DNA of 23,942 nt, taken from positions 921,649-945,590 of the forward strand of contig BFEA01000029.1 in assembly GCA_003427395.1 (NCBI GenBank). The letters run 5' to 3'. This DNA comes from Chara braunii (taxonomy: Eukaryota > Streptophyta > Charophyceae > Charales > Characeae). The notes under the pieces are model-generated. The model ran no database searches. It was not told the origin of the DNA and saw nothing but the letters and a program-made list of their open reading frames with translations. A program made the position numbers and the translations under genes. Shown here one piece after another: positions 19,108-23,942 of the stretch (positions within the stretch are counted from its first letter, which is position 1; each line of letters begins with the position of its first letter).

Positions 19108-19223
19108 CTTTTTTCTTTTTTCCGGTCGTGCGCCGCATTTTTCTTATTTTTTTTTCGGTCGCGCATCGTGCTGTGGCTGGGGAAAAAAAAAAAGAAAAAA
19201 AAAAGGAAAAAAAAAAAAAAAAA
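19108..19223. repeat. T-rich tracts facing an A-rich tract
   Basis: T-rich runs (about 19108-19160) are followed by A-rich runs (19184-19223), with two CGGTCG-type words between. GTGGCC before them and GGCCAC after them add to the inverted symmetry, so the segment could fold on itself. All three plus frames through it are low complexity. Confidence 0.5.
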
Positions 19224-19607
19224 CCATGGTCAGGCCACGGCCGATATGTCTTGGCCACACCCCAGACTTTTTATATTTTTTATATTTTTATTTTAAAAGG
19301 GCTCACTGCCCGAGGCTTGAGATTTATAAAATGGTACCTGAGGCCGGGGCCCTCACAGTCTACCCGGATGGACAGTAAGACAATCACTTGATAAAGGATT
19401 TGGAGCCTTACCCAGCGTTCGCTTTTTACAGAACCTCAAGGGACCCGTCTGCCCAATCTTACTCGCAAATCCTACTAACGAAAACAATAAGATGTCCGAA
19501 GTGCTAAGTTCACCATCTTACTTCACTACCAAACTCCATGAACTCTTCACAACTGCTAAATTTACCTTCCTCTTTTTTTTTTCTTTTTTTTTTTTTAAGG
19601 CCCCTGT

Positions 19608-19660
19608 GCAAGGCCTCTATCCTGGTGGTGGTAAGAGAACCACCGGGATTGAGGCTTTGC
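19608..19660 (-). repeat. 3' hairpin of the LINE next to its A tail
   Basis: The plus-strand arms 19608-19629 and 19639-19660 pair over about 20 bp with two mismatches and one bulge, around a 9-base loop. On the minus strand it lies about 11 bases before the A-rich tail. Such 3' stem-loops are recognised by some LINE reverse transcriptases. Confidence 0.75.
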
Positions 19661-20297
19661 CTGACTTTAAACTCTAAAATTGGTGAGGCTACTTAGTGAA
19701 GGGAAGAGTAACCGTCCTTACAAACCATTGACTAACCCTGCAGCAACCAATACCAAAGTCGCCTAGTACTTGCCACCCGGAAACTATGGGAACGGATTAT
19801 CCTTTATTTAAGAACCTAAGAGGAGTCGTCCCCTAACATGGGTGACGATGGAGTTCCCACTTGAATCCTATTGAGCCCTACACGCAGGCCTTTATGTGGG
19901 GTCATTGTCCTTGGATTGTAGCCAACATGCTACTTTGAGGTTCCCTTCCGGGGAGACCAGCGCCAGCGCACCTTCTTTCGCCCACGCCTGATTGAACTAG
20001 ATCGGATTCCTTCCTTGTGACCTTCCCCTGTTTTGCCAGTCGACCCTAATTGATCTTCTGATCAAGTTCTTGATCTGTGTGACTTGGCTGTGGAAGGAGA
20101 TCGATTCCTGTTTGAAAACCATTCTGTTTCTTGCTTTCCATTTAGTGTCTAGCGGAGACCGTCTGCAGACCAGGGCAACATAACCCCAACCTTTTGACAG
20201 GAGTTGGTCCTCTGCACAAAGTCCGAGGGAGCGTCCATTCTCGTGTCCAGGGGAAACTGTTCGTTGTGAATTGTTTCCAAAGTGACGTCCACCACAG

Positions 20298-20651
20298 TCA
20301 GACTTCGTTAGCCAAAGGGCAGTACAGCCACGGGTGAGTTGTTGTTTCCCAACCCCAATTACACAAATGGCAAGTTTCAGTGATATTCATGCCTCTAGAG
20401 ACGAACCAGGAAGTAGAGGCTGCCACTAACAAGGACTGTTGCCACATACTAGCCTGCTTCTGTGAAGGGATTCTTTTGAGTGCCTTCCATAATTTGAAGA
20501 AGTTTAGCGACCTTACGCAGAAGCCCGGCTCCTTGGAGGCTCTTTCGGATGCCAGGGTGATAGTCTGTGTCTTCTTCAGGTTCTGTTGCATTCGTCGGCC
20601 CACTGCAGCTGTGTGGGCCCAGGCTGGTGTGAAGGTTCCTGGTCCCATCAC
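20298..20651 (-). pseudogene. LINE ORF2 fragment with zf-RVT zinc knuckle
   Basis: This 117-codon minus frame ends with C-x2-C-x8-H-x4-C (CHLC ... H ... C, 20319-20372), preceded by the basic and tryptophan-bearing FFKLWKALKRIPSQ. That is the typical setting of the zf-RVT domain found after the reverse transcriptase in many plant and fungal LINEs. The domain is thought to bind nucleic acid. A TGA stop interrupts just after the knuckle, where the family usually has tryptophan, and the same frame then stays open for more than 50 codons. The upstream part continues in another frame at 20449-20907, so at least one frameshift is present. Surrounding frames show the same element on both sides. Confidence 0.75.
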
Positions 20652-21379
20652 CTCTTCCCAACCTGTCAGTAGAGGCTCGACTTGTAGAGAGTCTATATTT
20701 CTGCCATGCCAGCCAAGCCCTCACTTCCTGTATATCCGTGTCTGGCAAGGTCACCTTTTCTTGGCCCGGGCGTAGGTTGCCTAGGATATGATTTGACTGA
20801 ACCAGGTCCCAAACCTGTACTCTTGTGCCCTGTGGTAGGTCCGGGCCGAGGATTTTGATGACTTTTCCAACATCATCCGGATCTTCCCAACAGGAGCCGG
20901 CGGGCAACTGCCCCTGGGTTTGCAGGGACCTAACCCAGTAGTCTGGTACTGCTTCCCTTAATCTCGTGTAATTTTTCCACTGACTGCACTCGATGAAGGG
21001 GTGCTCTGAGGGATTGTACCGGTCTCCAGTCTCCTGCCTCTAAATCCCACAACCCATGCCCTGTCAAAGGAGCCCCTTCTGCCATCTGCAAGAAAGGTTT
21101 TCCCATCATTCTTATTTTATAAACTTATATTGTCAAATAAGATTTGGTTCAAGATCTCTAGTTTAGTAGAGGGGGGGTTGTGGGAGGCAGGGAACACTTT
21201 GCGCCACGCAGATAGGATATTCTTCCAAAGTTTCAATTTTGGGCGTTTGTGCAAGAAGAAAGGAAAAAATAAACAAACCCATACATCTGCCAGTCTGGCT
21301 AAACACCATTCCTTGGCCAGCAGACATTCCGCTAGTCTAATCCACAACTTGTTTCTGTTACCAAAGACTGTGGAAATCA

Positions 21380-21897
21380 CCCATTTCCCAAGGACACAAC
21401 CCTCAGCAGGCCCAGCAGGCCACTGACGCGTTGACCCGGCTTGACACTAAGAAGAACAAGTCTGCACGTGAACTTACCTCTGTCGTGGAGCATCTCATTG
21501 TCGTCCCCGGCGTGCACTATGATCCTCAGGTCTTGATGACCACGTTCTTGAGATGTATTTCCACAAACGTCAAGAACCTGCTGGTCAGCGAGGCGAGCAT
21601 CGAATATCATATTGTGGACTCCTTCAACAAGAAGGCCCTAGACTTAGAGGCTAGGCTAGGAGGAGCCCAACAACCCTCTACAGATGAAAGAAAGGTAGTC
21701 ATTTGATGATGGTTGATTTCGAAGGGAATCAAACTGAGATCGATGATTATTCCGACTTAGTGGAAAGTATAGAGTTTGAAGACGAGGAAGCTTGGGCAGA
21801 AAGTTCTGATTTTGTGATGCTGCTAGTTTTCATAAATAGCGAGTTGCCACCCTCTTTATCTTTAATTTGTTGGCCAACAGACATTCCGCTAGTCTAA
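21380..21897 (+). pseudogene. Broken unknown reading frame, copy 1
   Basis: The plus frame reads QQAQQATDALTRLDTKKN..., then LIVVPGVHYDPQVLMTTFLR and ends ...DERKVVI at 21706; a second frame (21703-21897) holds the acidic continuation EIDDYSDLVESIEFEDEE. The frame break sits where copy 1 has lost about 27 bases. Differences from copy 2 include many synonymous ones, so this strand was once under coding constraint. There is no clear start codon: the frame is simply open upstream. I do not recognise the family. A retroelement capsid-like protein is one possibility, but no zinc knuckle or protease is seen. Confidence 0.4.
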
Positions 21898-21934
21898 TCC
21901 ACAACTTGTTTTTGTTACCACAGACTGCGGAAAT

Positions 21935-22400
21935 CACCCATTTCACAAGGAGGCAACCCTCAATAGGCCCAGCAGGCCATTGACGAGTTGACCCGGCTTG
22001 ATACTAAGACGAACAAGACTTAGTCTGCGCGTGAACTTACCTCTGTCGTGGAGCGCCTCATTGTCGTCCCCGGTGTGCTCTTTGATCCACAGGTCTTGAT
22101 GACCGCGTTCTTGAGATGTATTCCCACAAACGTTAAGAACTTGTTGGTCAGCGAATATCATATTGTGAACTCCTTCAACAAGAAGACCCCCAGACTTCGA
22201 GGTTAGGTTAGGAGGAGCCGAACAACCGTTTACGGATGGAAGAAAGAAGAAGACTCAACAAAAGTGGAAGAAGAAAGGTAGTCGATTGATGATGGTTGAT
22301 TTCGAAGGGAATCAAACTGAGATCGATGATTAGTCCGACTTAGTAGACAGTACAGAGTTTGAGGACGAGGAACCTTGAGGAGAAAGTTATGATTTTCTTA
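21935..22400 (+). pseudogene. Broken unknown reading frame, copy 2
   Basis: This is the paralogue of the frame at 21380-21897. It has in-frame stops (TAG near 21966 and near 22021 in an inserted ACTTAG, TAG near 22331, TGA near 22376) and a deletion after LLVSE. It keeps a lysine-rich stretch (KKTQQKWKKK) that copy 1 has lost. Function is unknown. Confidence 0.4.
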
Positions 22401-22447
22401 CGCTGCTATTTTCCATAAGAAGTGCGTTGCCACCATCGTTACCTTTG

Positions 22448-23560
22448 AGTAGGTTCATTCTCCCAAAAAATGGATTGACAATGGAAACCACAAAATGGAG
22501 AAGGTGGTCGTTGATAGAACAAGGGCTCTACCGTTGTGCGAGAGTTTCTGATTCTGCATCCATCCAGCAGTTCAGGCGGATATCTTATTCTCAAAAAAAC
22601 ATCATGTGCATCTGAAACATCAGAAAGCGAAACTTGTATTTCCAAAAGCGGTAAGATGAGCCCGGAGGTATCTGTCTCAATCCCCAATCCACACACAAAA
22701 CCTTGGGTGGGGGTAGAAAGAAAACTGGTTTATCCCAGTTAATGGAAGTCTCCGAACGTTTGTAATAATTATTGAGGACCCTCCTTAATTCTTGAAATGT
22801 TCCTACTATGTTTTCACAAGCGATAGTCAGGTCATCTGCTTATGGTTCTCCCTTCCACTGTACTTGCCACTGTTCTATAAGGTATCTAGCACGACAAACC
22901 TATTCGGGGGTTTCCTAAACACGCACACATGTTCTCTTGTTTGCGAATACGTTCGCTTTGATATGTTCTCTCATACACCGACAAATATATTATTTTTTAT
23001 TAAAATATTTTTTTAGTTTTTAATTTTAAATCGTGGTTGGCTAAAAATTTGAAGATGTCTCCCAAGCAAAAGTTGTTTAAATTCTTCTTTTACATAACAT
23101 ATATTTTTTGACAATTTTTTTACAGCTAACCTAAAAATGGATTATATTAATTTATAGTTCTATAGACTAGTTTTCACAGAGTTTGGGTTTTACCAAACTG
23201 CTGAAAACAACTTATAGTTCTATAAATGAGTATTCACTGAAACTGTTTTTTTTTAACATCTTTCGAGTTCGCCTTGCAGTCCTTAAAGATTGTATTGTTT
23301 GAGCTATGCTTTTCGCCAATCTATTGAGAACGACTTATAGTCTTATAAACTTATAACGTGTTGTTTGCTTGAAAATATTTTTTTGCACATTTTGAGAACC
23401 ACTTGACTTTTTGGCTCTTTTTTTGCCTCCTTTCTCGGAGTTAAAAACGCTCTCTTTTATGTGTCAAAAATAACAGTTTGACTTTTAATTTTTCATTCTA
23501 TAAAAAATGTTTGGTTTTGTGGTTTTGTTAGGTTCTCACGAATTCAGTGTTGTTGGCCGA
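22448..23560. other. AT-rich intergenic sequence with small palindromes
   Basis: An 85-codon minus frame (22439-22696) and a 74-codon plus frame (22792-23016) show no domain I recognise. From about 22980 the sequence is strongly AT-rich. The palindrome TTATAG TT CTATAA, or a near copy, occurs near 23152, 23212 and 23335. Confidence 0.35.
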
Positions 23561-23596
23561 CCTATGAATTAGGGCAAAAAAAAAAAGAAAAAAGAA

Positions 23597-23695
23597 TCAA
23601 TCAATCAAATAATCATCAATCAAGTCGGGAGTGGTGGGTGGAGGCATCGGAATCAATCAATCAATCAACCAACCAATCGATCAATCAATCAATTG
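23597..23695. repeat. Interrupted (AATC)n microsatellite
   Basis: Two runs of AATC repeats (about 23597-23625 and 23651-23694) are separated by a G-rich spacer. The second run is imperfect. Confidence 0.85.
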
Positions 23696-23770
23696 GTTCC
23701 TCTTCCTCTTGATTCAGATCACTCAAGATAGCTATGGCGCATGGCGCCCAACAATCCCTCCTGGCCAACA

Positions 23771-23942
23771 AAAAGAAGTAAGGGAAGAAGAAGACAGAGA
23801 CAAAGAAGAAGACCAAGAAGAAGACCAAGAAGAAGACCAAGAAGAAGAAGAAGAAGACGAAGAAGAAAAAGAAGAAGAAAACGAAGAGGAAGAAGAAGAG
23901 GAAGAAGAAGAAGATAAAGAAGAAGAAGAAGAAGAAGAAGAA
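23771..23942. repeat. Purine-rich GAA-type tract at the window edge
   Basis: The plus strand is nearly all purine and dominated by GAA/AAG, with a 12-base unit GAAGAAGACCAA repeated three times near 23805-23843. One frame reads as a long acidic Glu/Asp run and is open to the window end, but I see no start codon for it. I treat it as simple sequence rather than a gene; a low-complexity acidic protein beginning upstream by splicing cannot be excluded. Confidence 0.8.

Larger units (their letters stand above)
19571..21395 (-). mobile_element. LINE (non-LTR retrotransposon) relic, 3' half
   Basis: The minus strand carries the region downstream of a reverse transcriptase in several broken frames: a WVISTVFGNRNKLWIRLAEC-type segment near 21320-21390, a DLEAGDW segment near 21045, then the zinc knuckle, then a WKARNRMVF motif near 20114-20140. 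After coding traces fade (about 19880) comes an untranslated part, a strong hairpin (19608-19660) and an A-rich tail on the minus strand (T tract 19572-19596 on the plus strand). That layout is standard for LINEs of the L1/Tad-like type. The palm domain and endonuclease are not in the window. Several stops and frameshifts make it inactive. Confidence 0.75.
21311..22447. repeat. Tandem segmental duplication, unit about 559 bp
   Basis: Copy 1 (21311-21869) and copy 2 (21870-about 22447) run side by side. Both start GCAGACATTCCGCTAGTC-like sequence after TTGGCC, and both end near GTTGCCACC. Copy 1 lacks about 27 bases around 21690 that copy 2 has (AAGACTCAACAAAAGTGG in part). Copy 2 has a 6-base insertion introducing a stop near 22018. 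The first 80 bases of each copy belong to the LINE on the minus strand. Confidence 0.9.

Noticed and set aside
19491-19677. Hairpin at 19608-19660 as a transcription terminator
   Set aside because: The adjoining T tract precedes the hairpin on the plus strand. In the LINE orientation it is an A tail, which fits a retroelement 3' end better.
1-23942. CRISPR array or prokaryotic operon
   Set aside because: No regularly spaced identical repeats with unique spacers. The 18S rRNA, LINE and MITE show that the sequence is eukaryotic.
23771-23942. Acidic Glu-rich protein at the right edge
   Set aside because: The frame has no start codon in the window and is a pure simple-sequence tract.

Overview
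The window looks like a repeat-rich, gene-poor stretch of a eukaryotic, probably fungal, genome assembled from short reads. The clearest anchor is the 3' part of an 18S rRNA gene at about 10381-11434. Its motif ATTCCGTTAACGAACGAGAC is, from memory, more typical of early-diverging fungi (Mucoromycota-like) than of Dikarya, so that placement is tentative. I found no ordinary intact protein-coding gene. The longest open frames (about 190-213 codons) are isolated and show no domain I recognise. Everything I can support is mobile-element debris, tandem repeats, RNA-gene relics, structured palindromes and assembly gaps.

Left third (1-6.0 kb): a decayed minisatellite of about 30 bp (about 370-1075); AT-rich sequence with a loose duplication (1.3-1.7 kb); a tandem array of seven units of about 99 bp, each with a CCCGGG-centred palindrome (1917-2588), followed by four scattered palindromes of the same type to 3155; sequence with no recognised feature (3.2-5.1 kb); a cluster of perfect inverted repeats (5140-5285); and a tRNA-related sequence on the minus strand (5941-6004).

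Middle (6.0-15.7 kb): a polypyrimidine tract, then two related minus-strand retroelement-like blocks (6785-8480 and 12160-13560). These share a 3' module ending in a T/A tract, internal degenerate repeats built around GGTTACAGGG, and a module whose order differs between the blocks. Between them lies the 18S relic, which is 5'-truncated, carries two 11-bp tandem duplications in very conserved rRNA, has apparent CpG-to-TpG/CpA changes, and ends at a run of 17 A with no 5.8S gene after it. A 120-base N gap interrupts the second block.

Right third (15.7-23.9 kb): a 522-bp PIF/Harbinger-type MITE with TAA target duplications (15730-16251); about 180 bp further on, a fold that matches the layout of a type I hammerhead ribozyme except at one core position (16434-16482); a 63-bp exact duplication around a single N that is very probably an assembly artefact; a minus-strand LINE relic with a zf-RVT zinc knuckle and a hairpin just before its A-rich tail (19571-21395); a tandem segmental duplication of about 559 bp carrying a broken plus-strand reading frame (21311-22447); AT-rich sequence; and a purine-rich GAA-type tract at the edge.

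The pieces do not form a working pathway. Together they describe a retroelement graveyard. The points most worth testing are the hammerhead-like fold, the satellite whose palindromes keep symmetry while their arms change, the nested stems at 5154-5285, and the processed, methylation-decayed look of the 18S relic.
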